64,000 nucleotides of DNA. Origin: Megalobrama amblycephala. Its lineage: Eukaryota > Chordata > Actinopteri > Cypriniformes > Xenocyprididae. The position numbers and the translations under genes are program-made. The notes below the pieces were generated by a model. That model saw only the letters and a list, made by a program, of their open reading frames with translations, was not told the DNA's origin and did not search any database. Position 1 is the stretch's first letter; the number at the start of each line of letters is the position of its first letter. Below are positions 12,701 to 21,367 of this stretch, in pieces. The DNA lies in the NCBI RefSeq assembly GCF_018812025.1, contig NC_063054.1:4740582-4804581 (forward strand), given 5' to 3'.

Positions 12701-15700
12701 TTGGGCTAGTTTTGAGAAGCAATTGGGTGGGTTTTGTTGTGAAAACCTGGCAACCCTGACTCAGAGCATGTAGCTGTGGTCGCATCGTTGTTTTGCAAGC
12801 AGTGACCACAGAATCAACATTCATGTGAATGTGCACAAAAGTTTTATTTGACTGAATCAGGAACACATAACTAGTCTAAACAAACACATAAACAATCATG
12901 CATACATGGACAAAATTAAAAGTGAAAGTGAATGAATGAAACCGAAGCAGGGGTCAGTCAGTTAAACCCCCTGAACAAAGCCATCAGTTTCTTAGATTTA
13001 AAGCACCTTGGTAACAAAGTGACTACAGCTTATACTAAAACTCTGTTAGTTAATCAAATGTACATTATAATTGCAATGCCATAGCTGTTGAATGAGTGCC
13101 CGTGAGTAGTCTTGGACAAAAGCCTTGATTGTTTGATGATAATTCTGACTCCGTTGTTGTTGGGAGAGTCCTCGCTCCCTGGTGGAAAGTTACAATGTGG
13201 CTTGTGCGACTTTGTCTGTGGGGTCACGGTAGGACTGGATGTTTCCACTCTTTTCCTACGTGAACAACCCAAAGAGGAGGCAGGGTCACTGAGATAGTGG
13301 CTTTTAACTTCTGCAGAGGTCATACCTCTTGAGATTGGCTTGTCCAATGAAAAGGGTGTAATTTCAAGCAGGAAACGTTTCTTTTTTGGAAGCTGACTCA
13401 TTTGCATGATCAGATTGGGCTGTCAGTTTTTTTGTCCTCTTTTACTCAGATTAATATAACAATCATAAAATGCATATTATGAGGAGGAGATGTACTCCAA
13501 TGTGTAGTAAATTAAACAAGGATCATTTTTAAACATATGGTAAATTTTACATTATCTACCTACGGATAAGGGTACATTATCTAATAATTCTATCATAAGG
13601 CATGCATTAAATGTAACAAATAATTGTGTGTCTGATCTGTCTCAGGGGCCGTTTACACAACACCGTTTTTAACTAAAAACAGAAATCTTTTTATGTGTTT
13701 TAGCCGTTTATTTACACGACAACGGTGTTTTGGGGGCTTGAAAAATCCAACTTTTGAAAACAGGTTTCAAAGCGCAAGTTTTCGAAAGTAATACCTTTAT
13801 CGTTTCTGTGTAACCTACAAAAATGGTGAAAATGGTGATGATTGAGCATGCACATGATTATTACGCGTTCAAGTGCGTAGTGTTTCTTTACAAAGTGACA
13901 TCGCCAACTAGTGGACTGGCATGAATAATACAGCGGTTTTAGTTATTTCCGTGGATCTGTGTGAACGGGTATCATTTTGACAACGTTGTCATCTGTAAAA
14001 AACGTGTTCATTTTTAGTACGCCGTTGTCGTGTAAATGTATACTGTCACTACAAAAGTCATTCAGTAAATACAGTACAGTCCAAAAGTTTGGAACCACTA
14101 AGATTTTTAATGTTTTTAAAAGAAGTTTCGTCTGCTCACCAAGGCTACATTTATTTAATTAAAAATACAGTAAAAAAACAGTAATATTGTGAAATATTAT
14201 TACGATTTAAAATAACTGATTTCTATTTAAATATATTTTACAAAGTAATTTATTCCTGTGATGGCAAAGCTGAATTTTCAGCATCATTACTCCAGTCGTC
14301 AGTGTCACATGATCCTTCAGAAATCATTCTAATATGCTGATCTGCTGCTCAAGAAACATTTAATGTGTACAATTGTACAAAATATTTGTGTACAATATTT
14401 TTTTTCAGGATTATTTGATGAATAGAAAGTTCAAAAGAACAGTGTTTATCTGAAATCTAATCTTTTGTAACATTATAAATGTCTTTACTGCCACTTTTGA
14501 TTGATTTAATGCATCCTTGCTGAATAAAAGTATTCATTTCTTTAATTTCTTTTCAAAAAAATAAAAATAAAAATTCTTACTGACCCCAAACTTTTGAACG
14601 GTAGTGTATAATGCTACAGAAGCTTTGTATTTCAGATAAATGCTGTTCTTTTGAACTTTCTATTCATCAAGGAATCCTGAAAAAAAAGTACACAACTGTT
14701 TTCAACATTGAAAATAATCATAAATGTTTATTGAGCAGCAAATCAGCATATTAGAATGATTTCTGAAGGATCATGTGACACTGAAGACTGGAGTAACGAT
14801 GCTGAAAATTCAGCTTTGCATCACAGGAATAAATTACTTTGTCAAATATATTTAAATAGTACACAGCTATTTTAAATTGTAATAATATTTCACAATATTA
14901 CTGTTTTTTACTGTATTTTTAATTAAATAAATGTAGCCTTGGTGAGCAGACGAAACTTCTTTTAAAAACATTAAAAATCTTAGTGGTTCCAAACTTTTGG
15001 ACTGTACTGTATATGCACTATATTACATATTCATTATATATTTTTTTCTTAACATGTCTTTTAATATTTTATATGTCTGAATAAATGTTTGAATAAAACA
15101 TATTTTTATGACACCCACCGTTTAAATGTTTTAAACAATTATGTAGCTAAAAAGTCATTTTTTCTCTGAGGAAAAATTGACGTACTGTCTGATATATATC
15201 CAAATGAATCAAAATCTCATCAAATTGTGAAATTTGTGTCAATGCCCAGCCCTAATAGTCTTTATTTGGTAACACTTAAGGTTCATTAGTTAACTACATT
15301 AATTAACTAATAATTAACTAAACTTCTACAGCTTTTATTATTCTTTTTAACGTTAATTTCAACATTTACTAATACATTATTAAAATCAAGATTTGTATTT
15401 GTTAACATTAGTTAATGCACAGTGAACTTACATGAACAAACAATGAACTGCTGTATTTTTATTAACTAACGTTAACAAAGATTAACAAATACTGTAACAA
15501 ATGTATTTTTCTTGGTTAGTTCATGTTAGTTAATACATTAAAGGTGCCATCGAATGTTTTTTTACAAGATGTAATATAAGTCTAAGGTGTCCCCTGAATG
15601 TGTCTGTGAAGTTTCAGCTCAAAATATCCCATAGATTTTTTTAAATAAATTTTTTTAAACTGCCTATTTTGGGGCATAATTAGAAATGCACCGATTTAGG

Positions 15701-18419
15701 CTGCGGCCCCTTTAAATGCTCACGCTCTCCGCCCCCGGAGCTCGCGCTTGCCTTAAACAGCATAAACAAAGTTCACACAGCTAATATAACCCTCAAAATG
15801 GATCTTTACAAAGTGTTCGTCATGCATGCTGCATGCATACATCAGATCACGTGAAGTATAGGTATTTATTTGGATGTTTACATTTGATTCTGAATGAGTT
15901 TGAGGCTAGTGCTTCCGTGGCTAACGGGCTAAAGCTAACACACACACTGTTGGAGAGATTTATAAAGAATGAAGTTGTGTTTATGAATTATACAGACTGC
16001 AAGTGTTTAAAAATGAAAATAGCGACGGCTCTCTTGTCTCCGTGAATACAGTAATAAACGATGGTAACTTTAACCACATTTAACAGTACATTAGCAACAT
16101 CTTAATGAAACATTTAGAAAGACAATTTACAAATATGACTAAAAATATCATGATATCATGGATCATGTCAGTTATTATTGCTCCATCTGCCATTTTTCGC
16201 TATTGTCCTTGCTTGCTTATCTAGTCTGATGATTCAGCTGTGCACAGATCCAGACGTTAATTCTGGCTGCCCTTGTGTAATGCCTTGAACATGAGCTGGC
16301 ATATGCAAATATTGGGGGCGTACATATTAATGATCCCGACTGTTACGTAACAGTCGCCGCTATGTTGAGATTCGCCTGTTCTTCGGAGGTCTTTTAAACA
16401 AATGAGATTTATATAACTTATAAATGATTTATAAACAGTGGCGTTTGAGACTCACTATATGTCATTTCCATGTACTATACTCTTGTTATTCAACTATGCC
16501 AAGGTAAATTCAATTTCCAATTCGATGGCACCTTTAACTAATGTTAACATAATGAACCTTATTGTCAAATGTTACCATTTATTTCATTAGATATGTTATA
16601 GGCTTTTGAAATGATTATGGTTTTTTAACTATGAACTTCTCTCACAGTGGAGATCAGGTGGCGTTGAAGGTGAACAAGATTGCAGTGAACTCATTGGAGG
16701 ATACGCTGGGTAAGAGTGATGTCATCAAAATAGCATGCGTTCAAGTATGGCAGTGTTTGGAGTCGCATTGTAACAATGTAAATATTTCTGCAGTATATAG
16801 TATGTACAGTGTACTGTGCATAGTAAGTTGCATGGGATAGTTAAAATTTTTTGTAACAAGTACAATTAAATAACTTTTTATGTGTATTAAAAATAGTTTA
16901 GTCTTTTTTCCTTCAAGCTGAATTTCAAGTGTTTATTTATTGTTCATATTGAGCATGTGAAACTAATATGGTAATACATTTAAATACAACTAAATAGGTA
17001 AAATGTAAACCAGTCAATGATATTTATAAATGAAATAATTATAAATAAACTAAACAAAAAGTAAATTGTAGTTAATTTAGAGACTTTTTGGCCCTGCTGC
17101 TGAGCAGATATTTTATTGCTTGCTTTTAAAATTCCTCTTTAACTCTTTCCCATTTTCACAAACAATTTTATGACACCTAGAATATTTTGTTGTATGAATA
17201 TCTCAACATACATTCTATCAAAAGAAAAAAAAAAAAAATTCTATAGCTTAATGCACTCATTTTTTTAATTTTTTTTTATTTCATGAAAACATTTTGAACA
17301 AAAAGCTTTGAAAATCGCATTTTTGTCAAGGCCTACGTCCAGATTGGAGTTCAGAATGATGATCAAAACATAGATGGAGCAGTCGGCGCAGATGGCCTCA
17401 TGGGCAGCGCGCCGACACGTAGCGCCAATGCGCTTTGGGTGACCCGAGTTCGAGTCCCGGCTCGTGGTCCTTTCCCGATCCCGTCCCCCTCTCTCTCTCC
17501 CACTTCTCTTCCTGTCTAATCACTGTCCTATCATAATAAAGGCAAAAATGCCAAAAAAAAATTAATCTTTAAAAACACAGATGGAGCAGATCACTTCCAT
17601 CAACACCCCCAAAGCTTGCACAGTCCTATACCTCTTCTTGGGTTCGACATTTCAATTGGTAGCATTAGGCAGTTTAGATTTTTTATGCTGTATAATGGTT
17701 GATGATAGTGTTAGTGTACATGTGCGTAAGCAATGCTATCACTTGTTTCTGCTCCTCCTCTGCCTGTTTTGATCCAGAGATTCTATACCCTTTCAGAAGA
17801 TGCATAATAGCGCATATAACCCCTACCATATAACAGTGAAAGCATGCACTGTGTCCAAAATCGAATACTTTCCTACTATATAGTAATGCGAAAAACAGTA
17901 CGCCTAAAGAAAGTATGTCAGAATCCATAGTGTTCATAAAACAGTAGGCAAAAAGTACCTGGGTGACCTACTACTTCCGGCTAGATTCCGAAGTGTGACA
18001 CTTTACTATCCCAGGATTTATGAATGAAACAACTGACGTAGGTATGTCACATGACGGTAACTACATGGAGGATGTAGTATGTCTGAATTTCATTCGTACT
18101 ACCATATAGAACACACTTTTTCATCAGTTCAAATTCAAATGTACCTACTCAGACAGTATGCGATTTCAGACACGGTGATGGATTGCTGGAAAATTCTGTC
18201 AATGGTGTGGAACAATTTTTTAAGAAGTAATTTTCAGTCACAGTTTTGTGTTGTTTGTGTGCCTCATTTTACACTGTGACCCAGTTCTTGCTGCGCCGTA
18301 CTGCCATGACCTCCTGCTTCTCCGTTCGATTTTTCATCTTAACTTGTTTACTTTTCTTTTCTTCTGTCACACAGGAGGTAAAATTCCCAACCAGGAAGCC
18401 CGTCCTCGCTCGACTGTAG
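670..18419 (+). CDS. gnpat: gnpat 3' part, eleven exons (gene-level entry)
   Basis: Glyceronephosphate (dihydroxyacetone-phosphate) O-acyltransferase acylates DHAP with acyl-CoA inside peroxisomes, the first step of ether-lipid and plasmalogen synthesis; it works with AGPS. Seen: eleven exons (670-745, 1242-1393, 2310-2440, 2971-3194, 7305-7556, 7644-7723, 9000-9140, 11610-11709, 11921-12014, 16648-16709, 18375-18419) with AG/GT borders and phases 1,0,2,1,1,0,0,1,2,1. They encode about 450 residues, against about 680 in the human protein from memory. Acyltransferase block III (FFLEGTRSR) and block IV (LVPVSISYE) are present. Block I (HX4D) must lie upstream of the window. Identity rests on recalled similarity to vertebrate GNPAT over the whole length. 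Oddity: the last exon carries the expected -ARL stop one base out of frame (see its entry). Introns are full of transposons. Confidence 0.93.
1242..1393 (+). CDS. gnpat: gnpat exon with acyltransferase block IV
   Basis: It completes the split Gly codon, reads [17 protein letters not shown], then [17 protein letters not shown], and ends KPKESTS in phase 0 at a GTACGT donor. VPVSISYE is block IV of the acyltransferase fold. The acceptor (CCCTAAG) follows a strong pyrimidine tract. Confidence 0.94.
1583..1730 (+). repeat. fragment of the foldback MITE family
   Basis: Starting with CTGTTCAAAAGTTTGGGTTC, it tracks the arm of the larger elements at 14070-15011 and 20428-21367: AAAAGTTTGG, then a TTTTTAATGTTTTT run, then GCATTTATTTGATTAAA. 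It is a one-ended relic inside a gnpat intron. Confidence 0.6.
2310..2440 (+). CDS. gnpat: gnpat exon ([14 protein letters not shown] segment)
   Basis: Read in phase 0 from TTCTCTCAG, it gives [20 protein letters not shown], then HPVSVRSLA and SQYNLLP, and leaves two bases of an Arg codon at the GTATGA donor. This segment follows block IV in vertebrate GNPAT and contains the conserved (V/I)YFG.PVS motif. Confidence 0.94.
2971..3194 (+). CDS. gnpat: gnpat exon (RYIPQKP to AFLDWPG)
   Basis: It completes the split Arg codon and reads YIPQKP, then [14 protein letters not shown] and AFGAFLDWP, ending in phase 1 at GTAAGA. A long T-rich tract precedes the acceptor. It lies in the GNPAT C-terminal half, which is particular to the DHAPAT branch rather than to the catalytic blocks. 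Confidence 0.93.
3195..4313. other. gnpat intron, left part
   Basis: No exon is seen. A short stretch at about 3580-3610 (ACATCACATTTATTTATATAG) resembles the reversed LINE tail found near 38.07 kb. A 20-base A run lies at about 3867-3886. Otherwise I recognise nothing here. Confidence 0.4.
4319..4653 (-). repeat. LTR (3' LTR in element orientation)
   Basis: 335 bp, a near-identical direct repeat of 5293-5607. On the minus strand it starts TGTAGCGAGC and has a TATA-like GCATAAAAGG (plus-strand 4521-4530). It contains a perfect 10-bp inverted repeat GCCGGCAGAC/GTCTGCCGGC at 4418-4427 and 4438-4447. Confidence 0.88.
5274..5291 (-). other. putative tRNA primer-binding site
   Basis: On the minus strand this is TGGTGCTGAAACCCGGGA, one base from the LTR edge. 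Starting with TGG, it could pair with a tRNA 3' CCA end and acceptor stem. I infer its role from position and form; the tRNA species is not assigned. Confidence 0.7.
5293..5607 (-). repeat. LTR (5' LTR in element orientation)
   Basis: 315 bp. It differs from its partner by scattered substitutions and a missing stretch near the poly-A-like segment. The same 10-bp hairpin stem occurs at 5376-5385 and 5396-5405, with loop changes only. The TATA-like motif is kept. Confidence 0.88.
5613..7304. other. gnpat intron with AT-rich inverted repeat
   Basis: No exon. Between about 6283 and 6810 there is an imperfect inverted repeat: AACACTTTACAATAAGG and CTTAAAGCCTTAATGTATAATGCATTATA on the left are mirrored by TATAATGCATTATACATAAGGC and AAAGTGTTA on the right. 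It is probably a MITE. The remainder is AT-rich with nothing recognised. Confidence 0.5.
7305..7556 (+). CDS. gnpat: gnpat exon (DHAACSEV to NSNSK)
   Basis: Phase 1 in and phase 1 out. It encodes a helical segment including [19 protein letters not shown] and [20 protein letters not shown], which matches the YRNQ-L-FVRP-L-AVA region of GNPAT. GC-rich third positions contrast with the AT-rich flanking intron, as expected for a real exon. Confidence 0.92.
7644..7723 (+). CDS. gnpat: gnpat exon ([18 protein letters not shown])
   Basis: An 80-base exon only 87 bases after the previous one. It reads [18 protein letters not shown] then ILCPGDSVQ and ends in phase 0 at CAG|GTTCG. The intron that follows starts with a sequence duplicated 724 bases downstream (see 7737-8876). 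Confidence 0.92.
7737..8876. repeat. partial intron duplication carrying an AT-rich MITE
   Basis: The stretch from GAGCACATTCACAAACTG (7737) through the start of a MITE to about 8025 recurs from 8461 to about 8745. The MITE (left end TAGGGCTGCAACGATTAATC) is complete only in the second copy, ending CGTTGCAGCCCTA at about 8876. Between the copies, about 8026-8458 is a fragment also present inside the hAT-type element at 9984-10480. This looks like duplication by template switching or recombination between repeats. An assembly artefact is possible. Confidence 0.75.
9000..9140 (+). CDS. gnpat: gnpat exon ([13 protein letters not shown] to FLQGYQ)
   Basis: Exactly 47 codons, phase 0 at both ends. 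It reads [19 protein letters not shown], then [18 protein letters not shown]. The DFEE.CYLL motif is conserved in vertebrate GNPAT. A hAT-type element begins 45 bases past the donor site. Confidence 0.92.
9186..10670. mobile_element. non-autonomous hAT-type element
   Basis: Terminal inverted repeats CAGTGGTTCCCAAACT and AGTTTGGGAACCACTG bound a 1485-bp body without a transposase. A perfect 8-bp target duplication CTTAAAGG (9178-9185, 10671-10678) is the hAT signature. Subterminal GGGGGTACG repeats occur at both ends. The duplicated target is itself the TTAA-AGG left border of the adjacent element at 10676, so this insertion is younger. Confidence 0.88.
10676..11521. mobile_element. TTAA-flanked MITE
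   Basis: It begins AGGGATTGTTCACCCAAAAA just after TTAA (10672-10675) and ends GAAATATCCCT, followed by TGAA, a mutated TTAA. The internal sequence (TGCATGTCAATGG, ACGATCGGTTTGTGCGAGAAA) recurs at 56979-57311. It has no coding capacity. TTAA target choice suggests piggyBac-type mobilisation; that is an inference. Confidence 0.7.
11610..11709 (+). CDS. gnpat: gnpat exon ([19 protein letters not shown])
   Basis: Phase 0 in, phase 1 out. It reads [19 protein letters not shown] and then [12 protein letters not shown]. The acceptor is TTTGCGCAG. It matches the (I/V)(I/V)C(K/R)YL segment of GNPAT. Confidence 0.92.
11921..12014 (+). CDS. gnpat: gnpat exon ([20 protein letters not shown])
   Basis: Phase 1 in, phase 2 out. 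It reads [20 protein letters not shown] followed by [11 protein letters not shown] and ends at a GTAAGT donor. The CY..LSSD.QKN.LAA pattern is characteristic of the GNPAT C-terminal region. The next intron is 4.6 kb, mostly transposon. Confidence 0.93.
12493..12758. mobile_element. 266-bp hAT-type MITE, nested
   Basis: Ends CAGTGTTGCCAAG and CCTGGCAACCCTG form imperfect terminal inverted repeats. The 8-bp duplication ACTCAGAG is perfect (12485-12492, 12759-12766). It lies inside the composite element at 12039-15254 and is therefore younger than it. Confidence 0.85.
13645..14045. repeat. inverted-repeat element (GTTTACAC family)
   Basis: The left end GGGGCCGTTTACACAACACCG and the right end CGCCGTTGTCGTGTAAATG are imperfect inverted repeats. 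Part of it (TAGTGTTTCTTTACAAAGTGACATCGCCAACTA region) recurs at 52457-52640. The exact borders are uncertain. Confidence 0.55.
14070..15011. mobile_element. foldback MITE, 942 bp
   Basis: The left arm starts TACAGTACAGTCCAAAAG and the right arm ends CTTTTGGACTGTACTGTA; several hundred bases of each arm are mutually reverse-complementary. Near the middle is a second terminus-like motif (CCCAAACTTTTGAACGGTAGTGTA), suggesting two MITE heads joined. A closely related copy lies at 20428-21367 in the opposite orientation. Confidence 0.85.
15268..16576. mobile_element. GGTAACAC MITE interrupted by a TTAA element
   Basis: The left end GGTAACACTTAAGGTTCATTA is mirrored by TAATGAACCTTATTGTCAAA then TGTTACC at the right. 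Its body (TTAACTAA-rich) is split by the 992-bp element at 15542-16533. A similar GGTAACACTTTACATTAAGG unit is at 25480-25725. Confidence 0.72.
15542..16533 (+). mobile_element. TTAA-flanked 1-kb element, copy 1
   Basis: Ends AGGTGCCATCGAATG and AATTCGATGGCACCT are inverted repeats with a perfect TTAA on each side (15538-15541, 16534-16537). The body contains AGTCTAAGGTGTCCCCTGAA and CTCAAAATGGATCTTTACAA, shared with copies at 42206-43126 (reversed) and 49947-50904. No transposase is seen. TTAA duplication and AGG/CCT ends suggest a piggyBac-mobilised non-autonomous family. Confidence 0.88.
16648..16709 (+). CDS. gnpat: gnpat penultimate exon
   Basis: A 62-base exon reading [20 protein letters not shown] then LG, with a strong donor (CTGG|GTAAGAG) that leaves one base (phase 1). 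The conserved L(E)(E/D).LG motif precedes the targeting tail in GNPAT. No alternative donor that would change the frame is visible nearby. Confidence 0.88.
17383..17570 (+). mobile_element. tRNA-derived SINE
   Basis: The head resembles a tRNA gene: A-box-like TGGCCTCATGGG and B-box GAGTTCGAGTCCCGG, about 45 bases apart. A pyrimidine-rich body (CCCGTCCCCCTCTCTCTC) and an AATAAAGG..AAAAA tail follow. A target duplication of at least 11 bp (AGATGGAGCAG at 17372-17382 and 17579-17589) flanks it, typical of LINE-driven insertion. It lies in the last gnpat intron in the sense direction. Confidence 0.85.
17848..18177. repeat. MITE-like inverted repeat (CACTGTGTCC ends)
   Basis: The left end CACTGTGTCCAAAATCGAAT is mirrored by AGTATGCGATTTCAGACACGGTG. 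A TAGTATGTC motif occurs on both sides; a related half-unit seems present at about 29.6 kb. I found no matching target duplication. Confidence 0.55.
18375..18419 (+). CDS. gnpat: gnpat last exon, PTS1 tail out of frame
   Basis: The acceptor is CACACAG; a second AG three bases on does not change frame. In the frame set by the previous exon it reads GGKIP then [11 protein letters not shown] and runs to a TAA at 18476-18478. In the next frame the same DNA reads TRKPVLARL and stops at TAG 18417-18419. Human GNPAT ends in KP..AKL, a type-1 peroxisomal signal, so [14 protein letters not shown] is the expected tail. One surplus base within about 18380-18392 (AAAATTCCCAACC) explains the break. It may be a sequence error or a real frameshift. 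Confidence 0.8.
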   Translation, partial: EVKFPTRKPVLARL

Positions 18420-20040
18420 TCATACACGTACATGGAGAGTCTCTGGAGGGCCAAACCAAACTAAACTGCCTTCATTAACATAATGCCAAATTTTGCAAGG
18501 TGGCACGGCTTCGCTGACTACAAAGGTTACCTGTCATCTAGCTTTAAAGGGACGTCACGGGTTTGCCATCTGGGACGCCCCTGCTACGCTAGAAGCACTC
18601 TTTTTATCTCTCTCCCTCTTCGACAAACTTGACAGCAGGTTGCCGTGTCTGTGATCGGCCTTCGATCTTCACCGTGTCTTTATCAGACGAGTTTTAAACT
18701 GCTCTGATGTTGCCAAGCATATGAAGACAGTGACACTTTTGATGTTTTTTTTTTTTTCGTTTGAACATCATGTTACTGCCGTTTGCATTCGATTTTAATC
18801 CATGTCAGCACTAAAGAGCCTTTGCTTTGATTTGAAACACTGTTACTGTTTGTTCTCACTGGATTTTTTTTTTTTTTTTTGAGGGGGTCTGTTACCTTTT
18901 TTCGTGACTTGTTTTATTTTAATTATTTTCTTCTGCTCTCTAGATATGGCCGTCTTTTGCTTTTGCAATGGATCAAGGTTTTTATGGATCATGTTACAAA
19001 AATAGGTCACTCAAAAGTGTGCTAAAGAAAAATTTAAAAGTAAGTGTCTGCTCTCATAAGGGAAACTTTTAGTTAACAGAAAGACTGTTCTAATGAGCCA
19101 AATATGGAGACTCTTCATTGCCATAACAGTGTTTACGTGCCTCTTGTAAACTAAACAGCTTTTCTGCTCATACAAAATAATAATGCATAATGAAGCGATG
19201 TTTTTTTTTTTAGACCTATCACTGCATTGTTCGCATATTTCAGACTGTCTTTCAGTAATTATCATGATAAACTGTACGAAAAAATGTACAGACGATACAG
19301 AGGCATGTCGCACTTGACATCAGGATTGGCGTCAAACTGCTGAATCTCTGCTTGCTCCATTCTGAACACCCCTGTAATGTTTTATTTTCGAAGTATTACA
19401 TTCATTTTTCAGAATTAATGAATTAGGATTAAAGTCGTACTGACCTAGATTACAGAGATGAGCTTTTAATATTTGAAGTTGATGCATGTCAGTTTTGGGT
19501 TTCTTGTTTTTTGAATTTTCACACTGCAGCCTAAAACTGAACTATATACATAAGTTTAGATACATTCATGTGCTGCACACTCTTTCTAGAACAAACAAAC
19601 AAACATAATTGCCCATTGTGTGGATTTGAAAGGGAATTCAGGTATATTTTCTATCCCATATTTTGGAACTGATCATCAGACATTATTTGTCCTTGGTCAC
19701 TGCGTGGATGATGCAACTATAAAACGTAAAGCCATAGCGTCCATCCGATTCTTGCGATTCTTGCACAGTTCATAGAATTAAGTAAAAAAGCTGAAACCAT
19801 ATTTACGTTTACATTGACAAGCAGCTTTTTACATAATTAGATGAACTCATTTGTGGATTGAAATGGTATTGAACAGAATCTGTAGAAATCACTCCTTTGA
19901 CTTTTGGACATTTTGTTTTTCTATCTATATTGATTGTGTGTCTTTCTACTAATGTTAATATTGTGATTGAACAGTGATTGTGTCTGATAAATTTTGAAGA
20001 AATGGCACTAAAACTAAAGACTAAATATGCATTAAAGCTA
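18420..20040 (+). other. gnpat: probable gnpat 3' UTR
   Basis: About 1.6 kb after the stop codon lacks the transposon families that fill the introns and the downstream DNA. This fits a transcribed untranslated region under some constraint. It is T-rich with several poly-T runs. No open frame here resembles a gene. The right limit is inferred from a polyadenylation hexamer. Confidence 0.4.
20031..20036 (+). terminator. candidate polyadenylation hexamer ATTAAA
   Basis: ATTAAA lies just before repeat-rich DNA begins at about 20.2 kb. Another ATTAAA at 19428-19433 is an alternative site. Neither can be confirmed without transcript ends. Confidence 0.3.
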
Positions 20041-20221
20041 AGCGAAACCCAAATGCTGACCATGTTGTGTGATTTTATATGTATGATTAATAATTTTTAA
20101 GGATATTTCACCCAGCATGTTCATGTGTTAGAAATGTTCAAAAATTTGAGGTCAAAAATATTTTTAAAATGTTTTTGAAAGAAGCCTCTTATGTTCAATT
20201 TATCCCTGTGATGGCAAAGCA

Positions 20222-20427
<206 letters not shown>

Positions 20428-20432
<5 letters not shown>

Positions 20433-21367
20433 TACAGTCCAAAAGTTTGGAACCACTAAGATTTTTAATGTTTTTAAAAGAAGTTTCGTCTGCTCACCAA
20501 GGCTACATTTATTTAATTAAAAATACAGTAAAAAACTGTAATATTGTGAAATATTATTACAATTTAAAATAACTGTGTACTATTTAAATATATTTGACAA
20601 AGTAATTTATTCCTGTGATGCAAAGCTGAATTTTCAGCATCGTTACTCCAGTCTTCAGTGTCACATGATCCTTCAGAAATCATTCTAATATGCTGATTTG
20701 CTGCTCAATAAACATTTATGATTATTTTCAATGTTGAAAACAGTTGTGTACTTTTTTTTCAGGATTCCTTGATGAATAGAAAGTTCAAAAGAACAGCATT
20801 TATCTGAAATACAAAGCTTCTGTAGCATTATACACTACCGTTCAAAAGTTTGGGGTCAGTAAGAATTTTTATTTTTATTTTTTTGAAAAGAAATTAAAGA
20901 AATGAATACTTTTATTCAGCAAGGATGCATTAAATCAATCAAAAGTGGCAGTAAAGACATTTATAATGTTACAAAAGATTAGATTTCAGATAAACACTGT
21001 TCTTTTGAACTTTCTATTTATCAAATAATCCTGAAAAAAAATATTGTACACAAATATTTTGTACAATTGTACACATTAAATGTTTCTTGAGCAGCAGATC
21101 AGCATATTAGAATGATTTCTGAAGGATCATGTGACACTGAAGACTGGAGTAATGATGCTGAAAATTCAGCTTTGCCATCACAGGAATAAGTTACTTTGTG
21201 AAATATATTCAAATAGAAAACAGTTATTTTAAATTGTAATAATATTTTACAATATTAGTTTTTTACTGTATTTTTAATGTATTTTAAAATGTAGCCTTGG
21301 TGAGCAGACGAAACTTCTTTTAAAAACATTAAAAATCTTAGTGGTTCCAAACTTTTGGACTGTACTG
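20428..21367. mobile_element. foldback MITE, inverted copy of 14070-15011
   Basis: It starts TACAGTACAGTCCAAAAG and ends GGACTGTACTG. The half with TACACTACCGTTCAAAAG is in reverse order relative to the copy at 14 kb, so the two elements face each other across the last two gnpat exons. About 940 bp, non-coding. Confidence 0.85.

Larger units (their letters stand above)
12039..15254. mobile_element. 3.2-kb composite hAT-type element with nested insertions
   Basis: The left end TAGGGCTGGGTTGAAA and the right end CAATGCCCAGCCCTA are flanked by the 8-bp duplication ATAGTCTT (12031-12038, 15255-15262). It sits in the 4.6-kb gnpat intron and holds at least three other units: a hAT MITE (12493-12758), an inverted-repeat element (13645-14045) and a foldback element (14070-15011). 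No transposase was seen. Confidence 0.82.

Noticed and set aside
17383..17460. Possible functional tRNA gene
   Set aside because: The tRNA-like head does not close into a full cloverleaf by eye, is followed by a SINE body and tail, and is flanked by a target duplication.
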